Of a stretch of 64,000 bases of DNA, positions 12,574 to 25,878 are shown piece after piece. Below the pieces are notes generated by a model. That model was not told the origin of the DNA, searched no databases, and saw nothing but the letters and a program-made list of their open reading frames with translations. Positions within the stretch are counted from its first letter, which is position 1. Every line of letters begins with the position of its first letter. Position numbers and translations under genes: made by a program. Source of the DNA: Owenia fusiformis (lineage: Eukaryota > Annelida > Polychaeta > Sabellida > Oweniidae); NCBI GenBank assembly GCA_903813345.2, contig CAIIXF020000006.1:3224001-3288000 (forward strand), given 5' to 3'.

Positions 12574-12785
12574 ACATGGGCGTAGTGCTACTTTTATGAG
12601 TAGTACGCTACCATGGGAATACGAGTTGAGCGAAGCGAAAAACAAGCGTTTATGGGAGTCTGGGTAAGGGGGTTCTCCCCCCAGAAAATTTTGAAGTTTG
12701 GTTGTATTCGGAGTGTATTTGCAACCATCTGGTATGCCTGTGAGCACCAGGCATACCAGGCGCTATGCCTATGTTTTAGGAACAT
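12574..12785. mobile_element. GC-richer MITE-like fragment with hairpin
   Basis: A GC-richer island in AT-rich DNA. It contains GAGTTGAGCGAAGCGAAAAA, GGGGGTTCTCCCCCCAGAAA and the hairpin TGGTATGCCTG / CCAGGCATACCA. The GCGAAGCGA and GGGGG-TCTCCCCC-AGAAAATTTT motifs are of a kind common in invertebrate DNA-transposon fragments (recollection, not searched). No clear ends or TSD. Confidence 0.4.
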
Positions 12786-12829
12786 TGTTGAAAGTTACAC
12801 ATCTTTGACACAATAAAATTGTACAATCA

Positions 12830-13342
12830 AAATATCACAAACCATAATATTTGGTATGGCAATAATGTATGTATTTTGAAGAATTAAATGTAATTCATCA
12901 ACTTGAGGTTGGTAGCACTGAATTGATAGAACAATTTATAGTAGGGCAGCTATCATAGTATCTGCCAAGTGATGGGGCAGCACTGCTCTGTACAACATCA
13001 CACTAAAGGCAACACCAGGAAGCAAAGAACCAATAAAACTATGTTTGCTCAAATAATTAATTTGAGTGACTAAGTTTTTAATTGACCATACAAAAATGAA
13101 CTTATAAAGGTTAAAAAGGTTAAAAATTACAATTAGTTAAGATCTAATTTGACAATAGCTTTGGCTTGTGGATGTCCACCTTTTCATTTATCAAAATTTT
13201 TTGATATTCTGCAGCTAAAACCTACAATAACTAATAAAATGTGCAGACATGAAAGGTGGTCTGAGTGATCTAGAACCTGGTAAGAAATTAGTTCTGAGAA
13301 TGTGTACGTATGATGAAACATTATTAATAAGGCTTAAAGGAT
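12830..13342. other. AT-rich non-coding stretch
   Basis: No gene or recognised repeat. Confidence 0.4.
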
Positions 13343-13450
13343 ACTTCATTACAAATAGATAGCTATTCCATGATTAAGATATCATTTCTCACACATACTT
13401 CATTACAAACAAATAGCTCTTCTGCAGTCAAGCTATCAATTCTCAAAAGA
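13343..13450. repeat. Two-copy tandem repeat, ~54 bp
   Basis: The anchor TACTTCATTACAAA recurs at 13343 and 13397, each followed by AATAGCTNTTC, a GA/CA-rich spacer and a TATCA-TTCTCA block. It is a diverged duplication. Confidence 0.5.
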
Positions 13451-13734
13451 TATCTTAATTGAAAGGTTTGAAAGAAATGAACAATTGGAAATAATACTCC
13501 TTAATAGAATAAATTGATCAGCCTGATGAGATCAGAAATCCGACAAAACAAAATTAAATCAGAGAGGAGAAGCATAAGACATTCTGGGAACTGTCCAATC
13601 TCAGAAATATAGAATAATACCATTTAGCTATTAAATAAATTGGCTAGATATGATTTCCTATCTCCCATGCCCTTTCTCCCTTTCACATAATTAATTGTAT
13701 TTATTTGCAATCTAGTGTGCCATACCCATGTGCA

Positions 13735-13950
13735 TATTGTACTGACTTCTGTATGGTGTTATGGTCCTGGATTGTGACGATTGAACTTGAATGGTGTTAG
13801 AGGAGGTATAAGACCTTGTGTCGTTTCACATTGGATTACGGTTTGGGATAGTGGGGTTTGTTTTCCTTGTGATTGGTGTACCCTAAGATGTTTTCTTTTT
13901 ATCACTGGGTTCATTTGCTTTTGATCCCTTCTCTTTGGCACTTGTGTCTA
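13735..13950 (-). repeat. Dispersed repeat family A, minus-strand copy
   Basis: Reads in reverse complement as family A: ATGGTCCTGGATTGTGA, GGTTTGGGATAGTGGGGTTT, GTTTTCCTTGTGATTGG and TTCTCTTTGGCAC correspond to the family blocks. Diverged from copies 1 and 2. Confidence 0.55.
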
Positions 13951-14507
13951 ATCCTCTTGCTGTTTTCATTATCGCAATGGTCCTGTGTGTTTGGGCAATA
14001 AATGCCATTACATACATCCTGATTGCACTGTTCATCACTAAGTAGCTTTGCTCAATAATTCTCTTTGATGTGCCTCATTTGGCAATAGAGGTGTTACATG
14101 TTGCATATTATATTATACCACACAACCGGTTTTACCTTCAACCATTTCCAACAATCAATATGCCTGAATGGCTCAAGGTCATGAATGGAAGAAGATTAGG
14201 CTATTATCAATTAACAAATAAATTGAACTTCATATCAAAAGTGACCACTTAGAAGTACCACTTCTAACTATCTGAAATGTGTGATTGGCTAATATAAAAC
14301 TGAACTTCGAATCAAAAGTGACTAACATAAAATTGAATCCTTCAATCACTGTAACCGGTAAATTGCTTGCATAGGCATTACATTAGTTTGGAGATAAAGC
14401 TCTCCATTAAGGAACATTCATCAAATCAGAATATCTTTTGTAATCAAGTTAAACAATCACCATCTCTAAGAATTGGATGGTATTGATTGCTAATCATAGG
14501 GAAAGGA
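13951..14507. other. Non-coding stretch
   Basis: No supported gene. A 60-codon frame at 14070-14252 is not distinguishable from chance. Confidence 0.4.
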
Positions 14508-14695
14508 ATACTACACTCTGTAAGCTGATATGGCGTCACTTAAAGACATGTACAAGAAATATACTATTCTCTCTTAGAATTGTAAGCTGATATAGTCTTA
14601 CCTAAAGACCTCACCAAAAGACATGTAGAAGAAATAAACTACACTTTCTTACAATTGTAAGCTGATATGGCCTCACTTAAAGATATGTAGAACAG
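14508..14695. repeat. Three-copy tandem repeat, 62-75 bp unit
   Basis: The anchor GTAAGCTGATAT occurs at 14520, 14582 and 14657, each followed by a GGC/GTC-TCACT/CCT-TAAAGA-ATGTA block. The middle unit carries about 13 extra bases. Confidence 0.65.
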
Positions 14696-14699
14696 TTCA

Positions 14700-17600
14700 T
14701 ATCTAACGGCAAATATCTGATTGAGGAAAATGGAGATTGCTCACTAAATCACAAATTCACATTAATGAGGAGAAAAAGTGGCAAGAAAGTTGCCAGTAGA
14801 ATGTTTCTTTGCAATATTTTCGGAACGCACATTCAAAACTCAGCCCCAGCATAATGAGGGAATTAGGTAGACACTTTCCAAAATCCACTTGGGATTCAGG
14901 CAATCTCATTAATTTATCCATGCCTAATTATATGAGAAGAAATGTCGAATGTGTGACACCATTATTGCTACCAATGAGTTCATAATCGTACATTACCCTA
15001 TTGCATTGCCAAAATATCAGAATTATCTGTGAGAGAAACAAACTTTTTAATTTACTAGTCTCAGTTTTGGATTTAGATACTGGTGTCAAACTGTTCTCTG
15101 CTGACATGCATGTATCTGTTGATGCTATATAATGCAGTAAGGCAGACGTTCTCCAACATTTGGATGACGTTACATTTGGTATTTTTACTGTTCCAAACTG
15201 TTGCAGAAAAGCTGCAATTTGTGCAGCACTATTTCGTGTAAATATTATTCTTATTACATTATCACAATATATTTTATGTTGTATAAATTAACTGTATTGT
15301 AATTATCAAATGTTTGTTGCTCCAATTGATTTTCGGGAATAAAAGAAACAATATGCATATCTTATACATGACCTTATTTGGACTTGGATACAACAGGTGC
15401 CAGCTCTATCATCCTAAAAAGAATCATCAGAACCAATCAGAACATTGTATTATGGAACGCCCCTTAAGTGATTACAAACAAATGTGATTATATTTGCATA
15501 CTAATCTGCTAATTAGATATAAATGTCTGCCTCCAAAGTAATGCATGGCAACTGGAACCATAACTCTATTATAAACACCTACTCAACTTGCATGCTCTAA
15601 ACTTGTTTGAGGAATATAATAATATCTGAAGTCATTTTCAAGAGTAGTTAAATCTTTTTTAGCTCTTCATCCATTCCAAGGGTCTTTTATTGTTTTTACA
15701 TGAAATTTCTTATAGATATAGTATCACCTATTTTACATTCATATCTGAAATTTCAGGACCATACACACTGTACTTTTCGAGATACATTGACTTTAAAATG
15801 TGAACCAATGGTTCCATGGGTTTTTTTTTACATACTTCATATTTATTTCTAAAAATCAATCAATAATGAACCACTCTTTTTGCTGCTGATTTCAATCATT
15901 CTACTCATAAATTCATTTATTCTCCCCAATTGCACATATGAAAGTATGATCAGAATTAGGGCATTCATCTAGGAGAACAGTTTCATTTGTTGACAGCTTC
16001 ATAGCTTCGTGTTTTATAGTAATTGCATTCTCCACGATCAAACTGACAGGTCATTAGCCACTGGTGATCAATTTCTCTAGACAAATTGACTTTTCTCGAA
16101 TATCACTATGCCAATTACACTTGCAACAAAATAAAGTATACAAGGTGAATAAGATATGCCATAAAACACAGGAAATATAATATGGTTGAATGCCTAAGAT
16201 GTATTAAGGCACAATAAAGATGTCTCCTTATTTCTTTACTTGTATCAAGGGCCAACATGACTTTAAACCTAAATCCTGGATGTTCATTTGTTCATGACTT
16301 TAAAATTATCCAAACTGCCTCAACAAAAACATAAAATGTACAAACGCTGCATTTATTTTAAGAAATTATATTGTTGTAATTGTTGATAATTCTATGATTG
16401 CATAGTGCCCTAGCAAGAAATGAGGCAGAAGGAAATATTCTTTCAAATAGCTCACTCATTATTTCCATTCCCCTTGGCACTTATTTTGTTGTCATTTATG
16501 GCACTATGGTGGCAGCTGCATCTTGATTTAAGTTGATATTTCCCACCTAATAAGCAATTCGGTGTAATCAGTATTTATTAAAAGCACTATGTATTAATAA
16601 TGATTATACTACACTTAGTATACTAAATGTATAACATTAAAAAAAAATTGGCAAAATGAATAACCTGAGGAATCGCCACAATATACTCTGGAAAACCAAT
16701 ATGCGGAGGATATCATGACGATACAAATCTTTTTAGAACACAATCCTTTCTGGTTCAAGAATTATTCAATGTTGTTCATTAGTGATATTCACCTGCTTTA
16801 CACTGTATATTTCCATTGCCAATGATATATTCTCTCTTTCCATGATCGTGATAATCAGGATATTTTATTTAGTTCAATACCTCAGTCCTTGTGATTAGTG
16901 AAACAACCATTTCGTGTATACAATGACAAGTCATTAATCTGCAACAGAGTATTAGATATGACCTTAAAATAAGTGTTGTTATCTGTCCTATTCCGGATGT
17001 GGGAAATGAGCATTCATCTCCATTTATATCCATATTTTACTGACTTATATTTTGTCAACAAATAAGTATAATAACATGTTTATTAATAATAGATCACCTT
17101 GTTACATCATTCCTCCCAGTTTTCTGCTAGTAAAATAGCAAAATATTGGAGGTGTACTTTAAATGTTATATGTCTCTCTGTGTACAACTGCAATGTCATT
17201 CAAATTTTCCATTTTGACAGGATTGTGTTTTTGGTAAAAATCGTTCACCAATTTGCTACATTCATACATGTGTACATCACACATAGTATATAAAACTGAA
17301 ATGCAAATAGCCATCAATCCATGTTGGACTTTATTGGTACTTCACTTATCATGTTGTAATGAGCTTATAAACCCAGAATAATTTGAATAAAAAATGACGC
17401 ATTAATGATATTTTGCTATTAATCACATAACTCCAAAAATAACAATGCAACACAGTTTTTATACCCTGGAGCTGGAGCCTAACTCCAGTTGGGGATTGAT
17501 CTATCAGGAAATTAAATCAATTATTGGCATGGATTTCAGTTCCATCACAGAGATCCATATGTACAAAGTACAAAGAGGTACAAATTAATACTAATGGAAG

Positions 17601-18513
17601 TCTCTACCTTACAAATTAAAGCATGTCACACCTTATTTATAGAGGAAGATAATAAATCTAGAGTAAATCCAATGTTGGATACGAAGCATTTTCACTGAGA
17701 AATTTTCTTGAAATAGTTGTTGGTGGCTTGTTCAACTGAGCATCATGCTACTTCATTCATATTCTGTATTGGGATTTTTGAGAGATTTTTTTTTTCATTA
17801 TAGTTCCATAATCATGTATTGTGGTTTATTCGTTCGCTAATGCAAATGGTTGACTTATATCCAAATTGGGAAATCTCAGTAGGTCTAAATGATATTGAAT
17901 TTACTCTAATTGTATCAGTGAACAATGGATTTGCATTCACTCCATGCTCCAATTCTACTATCTTTATAGGTACTATTGCCATAGCCCAAATGCACCAGGA
18001 ACACAGATTAGAGATTTGATAAACATTGTGAGGAATCCACAATTCAGTGAGCTTAAATACAGAAACAAATTCACTACATTTTTACGTATAGTTCTGTGTT
18101 CATGTATATTAGGTTTGTTGAAGTCTTGATTATGAGTAATGGGCATTTCCATCAAAAACAAGTAGAACATAAATTTAATATCAAACCTATTTAGCAAGAC
18201 AAGATAATACATTACAAATTACCAAACCAATATCTGCTGCAAAATTAATATGGTATAGAGGATGATTGTTTTTTCTTTGGTGATTCATTTATTCAAATTC
18301 TTCTGATGAAGCACAAATGCTTATAATTTATAATTTAGTCCAATTATGATGAAGTAAGACAAATATTAATCAATTTCTTCTGCAATCACTTAAATTGAAT
18401 AACGTTGTCTCATTTAGACTTTAAATAATTTACTTTAAATATTTTGCAGTCATATGAACATGAATATAAAAAAAGTTTTCCCCAAGAGAACCCATCAAAC
18501 ATTAAAGCGGCAA
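14700..18513. other. Long AT-rich non-coding stretch
   Basis: No exon or RNA gene I can support. 17812-18212 is unusually stop-poor, with overlapping 61-79 codon frames on both strands, but no frame has a recognisable domain or clear splice context. A small hairpin lies near 17466 (CTGGAG...CTCCAG). Confidence 0.45.
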
Positions 18514-18730
18514 CAAGGACTGTGAAGAGAAAGATGGATAAATTTTACCTTTTCTGAGCTATCTGGGCGAAATTTGGTCTAACATTCTACCTTATTCCTA
18601 TTTTATTAAAATGTATGCATATGGCAATATTCATCAACCAGTAGAACTGACAAATCGTTTAAAATCTATAATTCTATACAAGGAGTCCCACTAGATTTTT
18701 CAAATTCTTTCCAAGACTTCACAGTCCTTG
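18514..18730. repeat. 217 bp segment bounded by 14 bp perfect inverted repeats
   Basis: CAAGGACTGTGAAG at 18514-18527 is exactly reverse-complemented at 18717-18730. The arms and spacing suit a small MITE. No TSD was found and the middle is AT-rich without coding signal. Confidence 0.45.
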
Positions 18731-19037
18731 ATTTTGAAACTAATTTTTATGGCTGCTCGAGTTGATAAAATCTCTGATGTATGAGTCTTTTTATGGAAAC
18801 ATTTCTTTCAGAAATCACTTGACGATTATTAGAAAGCATTAAAAGTGGAATCCAAAGCGTAATATGAAATAAAAGTGAAAAAATATTGTGCAGACTTTAG
18901 AAAACAAACTTCAGTTTTAATAAATATGGCGGAGACAAATGACATGAAGACGAAGAATTAGAGGATTTTCTTTTGCCATTATCAATCGATATAAGGTATG
19001 TGCACAAATTCTAGTTGCATATATGGAAATATAAGTA

Positions 19038-19395
19038 CAAATGCCAAAAGGGAAGGGTGACTAAAAACTTTAAAGAAACCCAACAAGAAAAGCAAACTGT
19101 AAGTGTAAATCTGTCATAAGAAAAGTAGACCCTATATATCCCAAAACCATGATCAAATGTGAAAAGAAACAATGTCTAACATCCACCTCCCCCTCAAATC
19201 GAGAACCAATATCACAATCCAGGACCAGAACACCAAGGGACATTTCATTCATACTGAAGTCATTACAATACATGTTGAAGAAAAATTGAAAAAATGGTAG
19301 CCAATACTCATAACATCAAAAATAGTTGTAGATACTAGTACTCATAAAAGATGATTATTCAGTCTCAAATGATGTGGGATAGATAAAATACTAGA
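19038..19395 (+). repeat. Dispersed repeat family A, copy 2
   Basis: Near full-length partner of 5720-6075 with the same block order from ATGCCAAAAGGGAAGGG to CAGTCTCAAATGATGTGGGA. The C-rich block is at about 19183-19196. The 67-codon minus frame at 19070-19273 aligns in frame with the one in copy 1 (shared MYC-DF and RH-FFS-LIMV-GY-GS-FL pattern). This may simply reflect nucleotide similarity. Confidence 0.75.
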
Positions 19396-19553
19396 TACAT
19401 TTTTAAAGGCTATAATACATTCAAAGCTTTCATTTTACGATAGGCGCCGCCCAAGATCACTGGATTATTGGAAGGAAATATAGGGAGAAATCAGGGCAAG
19501 GTTTAAACATAGAGGCTGAGACTATTGTATTATGTGTATAGTAACTGAATTTC

Positions 19554-20025
19554 CATGCTAGAGTGTTAAATAGTTATTCCATGCTTAACTGACTTGAATC
19601 AGCATAAACATTTGTCATTGGTCATTTAAACCAATTTGTTTGTCAGCTGAGTTTCCCGTGAGACACAACTACAATCTTCAATTTATCAAAAGTAACTATA
19701 ACACCATACCACTTCATCTTCAGCCATAGAGAATGAACTAGTGCATGGAAATCAGAAAATTGTGTTCCAGAAAAACCACCTACCACATTATGTCACAATC
19801 AAGAGATGGTGTACTGTATATTAAAAACATAAACCAAATACAGAAAGGTTAACATTTTCACCTGGGCAACATCTCTTGAACTTCTATTAAATAAGTACTA
19901 AACTGAAAAACAGGTACATATATGAAACTCAGCTGACAAACAAATTGGTTCAAATGACCAATGACAAATGTTTATGCTGATTCAAGTCAGTTAAGCATGG
20001 AATAACTATTTTACACTCTAGCATG
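19554..20025. mobile_element. MITE/foldback with 102 bp, ~98% identical TIRs
   Basis: 19554-19655 and 19924-20025 are inverted copies starting CATGCTAGAGTGT and ending GTCAGCTGAGTTTC. I count two differences in 102 bp (T/A near 19567 and A/G near 19629). The 268 bp spacer has no coding frame. No clear TSD at the flanks. The high arm identity suggests a young insertion or arm homogenisation. Confidence 0.7.
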
Positions 20026-20887
20026 TTTTTGGTTAATACCTACTATTCATTTAAAATACAAAACACGCATAAACAAAATTAGCTACATTAACCAGTGCTT
20101 GTATTGTAAATCAAGTTATCATTAGATAAATGTTTTTAGATACAAATCACAGATACTTTAGAAAGCATCACTGTGTCTGATTGATTACACCACAGCACAA
20201 ACACTGAAGAATAGGAATTATCTACAATCATAGCTACCACTCAAGCATGTCCAAGACTTAAAGAACCCAATGTCCTCTGGGGATATGCCCAGAGATAATC
20301 ATGGCACAAACAAAAAGCAAAACACATTGATTGATCACAGAATCCCATTCAGAATATTTCAGAGGTCACACAAAATGAGGATTTAAGAGGTATGTTGTAG
20401 AAAACCAATAAACGATGCAAGATTGAGAATCTTATTTCCTGACAGCTTTGACTCTATTCCTCTTGTCCATTAAGGTTATATGCTCCCAATATATTTGCCT
20501 GGAATGAAAGAACAAAGTAATGAACCACTTGTCAGATATAATGAATGCAGTCAATCAAATCTGGAATGGTAATAAACCTCAATGTTACAGAGATCAAGAA
20601 GCCTACTTTTATTCAGATATATAAAGGCGATGTGGCAGAAGCATATCATATACGGTTATTTCCTAGATAAATTGATAAATCAATCTTAATGAAATGTTTC
20701 TGCATAGAGGAATTACAATCACAAGTTTAATGTATAAACCCAATAGCCTATAAAGAATCAGAGTAATGAAAGGAATTATATCCCCACAAAATGTAAAAAT
20801 AGAACTTTATATATACAATTTCTTCATCCTGGCCAACTCATACTGTAATTCTTACCATTTGAAAATAAATCAGACAAGGCATTAAAA
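20026..20887. other. AT-rich non-coding stretch
   Basis: No gene or clear repeat boundary seen. Confidence 0.4.
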
Positions 20888-20924
20888 TGCAAAATGTCAC
20901 CACCTGCCATTTGTTACAGACACC
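20888..20924. repeat. 37 bp block identical to 11963-11999
   Basis: Exact 37 bp match about 8.9 kb away in the same orientation, flanked by different sequence. It marks a dispersed repeat whose limits cannot be set from two copies. Confidence 0.6.
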
Positions 20925-23666
20925 GTCAGATACCTACTAAATGCCAAACACCACCTGTCATCCACTGATCATACTTGTGGTGACATCAAGCAGTATGAAA
21001 GTCCCAATCCACTGACCAATTAATAAAGGTTAAAATCCTGGATAAGGGCTCTTGTCTCCATTTGGGACAACTCCTTTGCAACATATAAGCGGCGAAGCAA
21101 CTCTGATATTAAGGTAGGTTCCTAATGTAGATCAGCATGAATACAACTCTGATATTGGAACACCGTTTCTTACAATTGCAAGAGATTATTATCCTGACAT
21201 TTCTTATCTGTGATAATGACAAGATGTATGACGTTGAAAGAAAACAATAACAATATGAATTGATGATGAAAACAATGACATGACATCATTGACATATATC
21301 AACACATAACATGACCTTTAAACCTTCTTTAAATGACATATATGCAGATAAGCGTCTTGAATTTTCTTTCAGTTATACAAAACATACAATGCCAGTTGAC
21401 ATTTCATGAGTAGAAGATATGCAACATCTATGTTGATGTTCAAAGATTTGACTTTTTACACTAAAACCTTACTTCTAATAATATCAGTGTGATGGCATCT
21501 GTATACTAGTAGATTCTTTCAGAAACTAAGTGAAAAAGTTAGAGGGAGGTTGATTACTTAACCAACAGGATATTTCATAGACTCAACCAAGGAACTTAGC
21601 ATGCACCATTTCCAAGTACATTTGAATGTATAAATATTTGGTCCAACTGGTTTTTATAAGGAACACAAAATGGCAGCATTTGTTAAACTCACTAACTTCA
21701 CATCATAACATTAAACTGAAACATTTATTTTGTGAACTATGTTTAAAATACATCCAAAAATACTACATATTATCAGATTCGAAATAAAAAAAAGGCCAAA
21801 ACAGTTACAAAAGTTGCTACCACCACATGACCTAAATTGAAATCATGCATATAGCCAAAACATGGATTTGCAATTTGAACCACACCACACATTCGATTAT
21901 AATGTGATAAGAAGCAATGTATACTAGAATCTACTGTAGAATTAGAAACTTGTTTAAGGCTAATCTAACCTGATAGCCCTTCTAAAAGATTCAGGAACTA
22001 TATGGTATTTTTCTGTTTACTCAAATAAAGCCTTTTAGACATATCTTTTGTTCAGTATGTAAATCTTGTTTCTTATTGCTTTCTAATCATACCTTTATTA
22101 TTGTGTGTAGATTTGAATTTAATTAACAGCCTCCTGTACTGATAAGCTCTAATAGTCTCTATGATATATAAATATTGACAGAATCACATATAATATTCAT
22201 ACCTGAGTGCAGATAAGGTATTTAATATTCATTCTGGCATTCATTAACTTCAAAGCATAATGTCAGATGTACTTAGCTGGGGTGAAGTGACATAGAAAAA
22301 TGTTAACTGTATGCATCTAAGTGTGAAATCAAATCTGTATGGCAGATATGCAAGTTTTGTTGATGGGAGATACAATTCATGAAATATGGTAAAATATCTC
22401 CTCTTCAACTTCCAAGGTCTGAGGTTGGAGCATTTGAAACCTTGTGAATCAAGATAAAAATATCTAAGAGTTTGAAGTTAAGATATTTAGGTGTTAATAG
22501 CAAAGTATTTCCCATTTTATCAAATTATGCTGAATGTTTGTAAACAGTTGCTAGTGTCAGATATCTAGGTGTTCCATCTGTATTACACTTCAGTATAAGT
22601 GCACTATGATAATAAAAAAACCTGATCGCAATTAAGTAAAAAAGCTATTATATAATACATTAAATCAATAAGTTTACCGATAGTTTCATTATGAAGACTT
22701 CATAACACAAATAACATTAATAGCAAAAGTAATTATTACTAAAATTATCCTTAAATTGATTTCACATATAATCTTATTCAAAATATTCAGAACAAGGAAT
22801 AATAATCTACTTCATTAAATGTATGCAAAATTACAATTATAATATTGTAGATTGACTTACAATTTGTTCTTCATTGATTCATCATCCATGATTAGAGGTC
22901 CTCAATGTCAAATAACTTATAGGTAAATCAGCATCCTAATACCACAAGAAATATATCCCGAGAAAAAATATTAGGTTTGTTGGTCAAAATGCTTTAAAAC
23001 TTGGTCAAAATACAAACTACAGACTCTAAACAGAAGTTTGCTTTTGTGATTGATAAAACACATCAATGTATTCCAATTTTAGAGCAAAATGACCAACATT
23101 ATTGAATTTCCAGCTGCATTTAAAGAACCAGATTGCAGAACCTGCAGCAAGCAAAGCTGATGATTCTAATCATTGCTGCGATTTGCTGAGAGAAGTTTGA
23201 ACAACCAACTAAGCAATTAGATGAGATTCCCAATACTAATATATACAATAGTAGGAGTGTCTATATATCTTGTCCTGTCACAATTACTGCGAGCAATCAT
23301 TTCAGTACACTCAGTTTTTCTTTAATAAACTATCAACTTTCTCAAGGCTGGATTTACCGCAACATTTATTCAATAATATTAACAGTAATTTGCTAAAATA
23401 TCGTAAATAAGCCAATGAGTATAGGGAGAAGCTGTTACATCAATATAAAATATTCAATCCTAATAACAGCTTTGATCTCACAAATTGATTACAACTGATT
23501 TATTGGAACTGTATGCAATCATGACTTTCAGTTTATCATTTTGTAAAATCTGTAAATTACATTCAAAACAACATTGCTCTGTTTGACAACAACCTTGTTT
23601 TATGTAATTGTAAAATGTTTCACTAGATATTCAGTCATTCATTCATATATAATACTCAATGTATTC
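20925..23666. other. Long AT-rich non-coding stretch
   Basis: No supported exon or RNA gene. Confidence 0.45.
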
Positions 23667-24021
23667 CATAGTCAGGCCTGTCAACTGTCCCGCAATTTGC
23701 GTGATTTGTCACCCATTTGCTGAAGAATTTGAAGTCACGCCAGTTTTTTTGCGTGACAAAAAATGTCACGCAAATACGCATTTTAATTTATTTCTGTAGA
23801 AAATTTTTCAAAATATGTTTACGATACGGTAAAAATACGAACGTTGGAAAAAACCGAACGCAATTTTTTCGGATTTGTCACGCGAATCCCGTATATGTCA
23901 CGCATGTTAATTGGAAATTTTCGTACCTTCCCCCCCCCAAAGTGTTCAGATTTGGACTTAGGTGTCCAACATTTGTAAGTCACTCATATTAGGTGGTCCC
24001 AAGTTGACAGCCCTGCATAGT
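23667..24021 (+). mobile_element. hAT-like non-autonomous element, copy 1 (TSD CATAGT)
   Basis: The element spans 23673-24015 and starts CAGGCCTGTCAACTGTCCCG. It ends in AAGTTGACAGCCCTG, the near-exact inverse. The 6 bp CATAGT flanks both sides (23667-23672 and 24016-24021). Internally it has GCGTGACAAAAAATGTCACGC-type hairpins, a C-run near 23930 and two copies of a GTGTTCAGATTTGGAC / GTGTCCAACATTTG subterminal repeat. The CAG...GTCAAC terminus is hAT-like. Classical hAT TSDs are 8 bp, so the subgroup is uncertain. No transposase. Confidence 0.75.
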
Positions 24022-24862
24022 ACCCTAGTGAACTGGCACCCCATCCATGGGCATGGGCAAATTACCAAAATAATTCGCATGAGCATTAACATGATTAAGT
24101 AAATTTCAGATTGAGTAAATAGTTTTTGAATGTTATAGTTTTTGATTGTCAATAAGGTTTAATTGATTTTTGTGAATGATGAAAATGTACAAAGACTGTG
24201 TATGTCGTGAAATCAATGTATGTTCTCATTTTAGCTGTCATCTTTTTACTTAGTGATATTTAATAACTGGTAATGAACTACACTTTCATAATGCACTAAA
24301 TTTAGTTGTCCTTGAAGATTGAATTCTGGAATATTCAAGGTAATGGCTGATAATGCTACTTCATCTAAACAGAATACCATTCTAGAAGCCATTAATGCAT
24401 CAAACCCATCGGATAAAAATTTTCTACGTCATTGTAGAATGAATCTTTATTCGTTTTCTATTGATTATTCCCATCTAAGTTGTCGTCTCATCACTAATTT
24501 TCCTTTTCTGCATCTAAGTTCAAAAGCTTGTTATAAACTGTTCGGAAATTGATGTCAACTAGTGAATAATGTGAAATTACTCGATTTATTTCTGATAGAT
24601 ATAGCACCATACAATTATGTATACATAAATCAGAAACAGCTGAAAGACTTGCCAATTTCTTGAATAATATTCATAAAACATTTTATTGTGCAGGATTTAT
24701 TGGAGTTTCATGTAATGATGTGAACAGTATTCATAGTTATGCTTAGTAGATCCAAGGGTTTTGTAACATTTTTTTGTTTTTGTCTTGCTTAAAAGAAGGT
24801 TGTTCTCTTGGTGGTTTCATGTTCCATGTTCTAATTTGAGCAGCATTTTGAGTTTAGATTAG
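24022..24862. other. AT-rich non-coding stretch
   Basis: A 77-codon frame (24319-24552) has no recognised motif. Nothing else seen. Confidence 0.4.
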
Positions 24863-25035
24863 TTTCTCATATAACTAACAAAGATACAGCCATCTTTACC
24901 CCAAGCAAGATATTGCCATCTTCATCCTAAAAAGTAGCATGTGCAAGATGAGATTTACTTATGACATCACTTGTTTATAAACATCATCAACATGACAATG
25001 GATACACCGTTGCTATGAGTATCCATGTTAATTCT
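24863..25035 (+). repeat. Truncated relative of the MITE at 11085-11426
   Basis: Shared blocks are TTTCTCATATNACTAACAAA, ATCCTAAAAAGT, GTGCAAGATGAGATTTACT, ATGACATCACT and TGAGTATCCAT. The right TIR is missing and about 25 bp is inserted near 24890. Confidence 0.6.
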
Positions 25036-25399
25036 CCAAGATAACTGTTCATTGTAAAATGTTTGTCATTGTAGTTATGTTTCTAAGACAGTTGTAATGG
25101 TTTATACATGCTCCAAGCAAAAATCAAATTCTTAAAGTGTTACATTTTCTAATTCTATTATTTTAGGTGAACTAAACATAAATTTTAAATTTGTTACTAA
25201 CTATTTTAAGTTCAGATGAACCTGCATATATAAAGACAATCATTTGTGACAAATCATGACAATGTCTGCATGTGTCAGATTATAAATTTATTAACAAGAA
25301 TGTTATACTGCATAAAATATTGAACTTATATACATACTAGATTTGTATGTATTTTTAAGTATTCTATTTTAATATTTTGTTTCATGAATTATTGCAATG

Positions 25400-25480
25400 G
25401 CTTTGCAGTTGGATGTTGACCTTTTGATATGTGTATGAACTTTGATGTTTTGAGTATTGGCTATCAATTTTGAATTTTGA
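25400..25480 (-). repeat. Family A fragment, minus orientation
   Basis: GATGTTTTGAGTATTGGCTA followed by TCAATTTT is the reverse complement of the AGCCAATACTCATAACATC block of family A. Only about 80 bp is recognisable. Confidence 0.5.
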
Positions 25481-25878
25481 CAGTGTAGATTTCTTTGTGA
25501 CTGGTATGAAAATTTTTATTCATTATATATTTTGGCACTTTGGCATAATTTACTATGTCAAACATGTTAGGACATGGTTATGATTTGTCTCAAACCATAT
25601 TCAGCTGTCACTACATTCAGTATATATACCAGTATATGGCATGTTAAAGAATTTAGAGAGATACATGTATGTGCCATTTCTAGAATTCCCTCTAAATTTT
25701 CCTTTCATATCCTCATGTGCAAGGTTTTCAAGTTTTGTACTTAATACTTAATAGAGTTTGCTAGCACTGCAACTAAATTACCAAAACAGTATGGGGAAAC
25801 TATCTTCCAGAGCAAACCCGAACTGGAACAGGTGCATCATTATTATAGATAAAACACAAAGAACAAAATTTAAGAAAC
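25481..25878. other. AT-rich non-coding stretch
   Basis: Nothing recognised. Confidence 0.4.

Noticed and set aside
17812-18212. Stop-poor region with overlapping frames on both strands
   Set aside because: No frame shows a known motif or a convincing acceptor/donor pair. Noted only as a place to check with RNA-seq.
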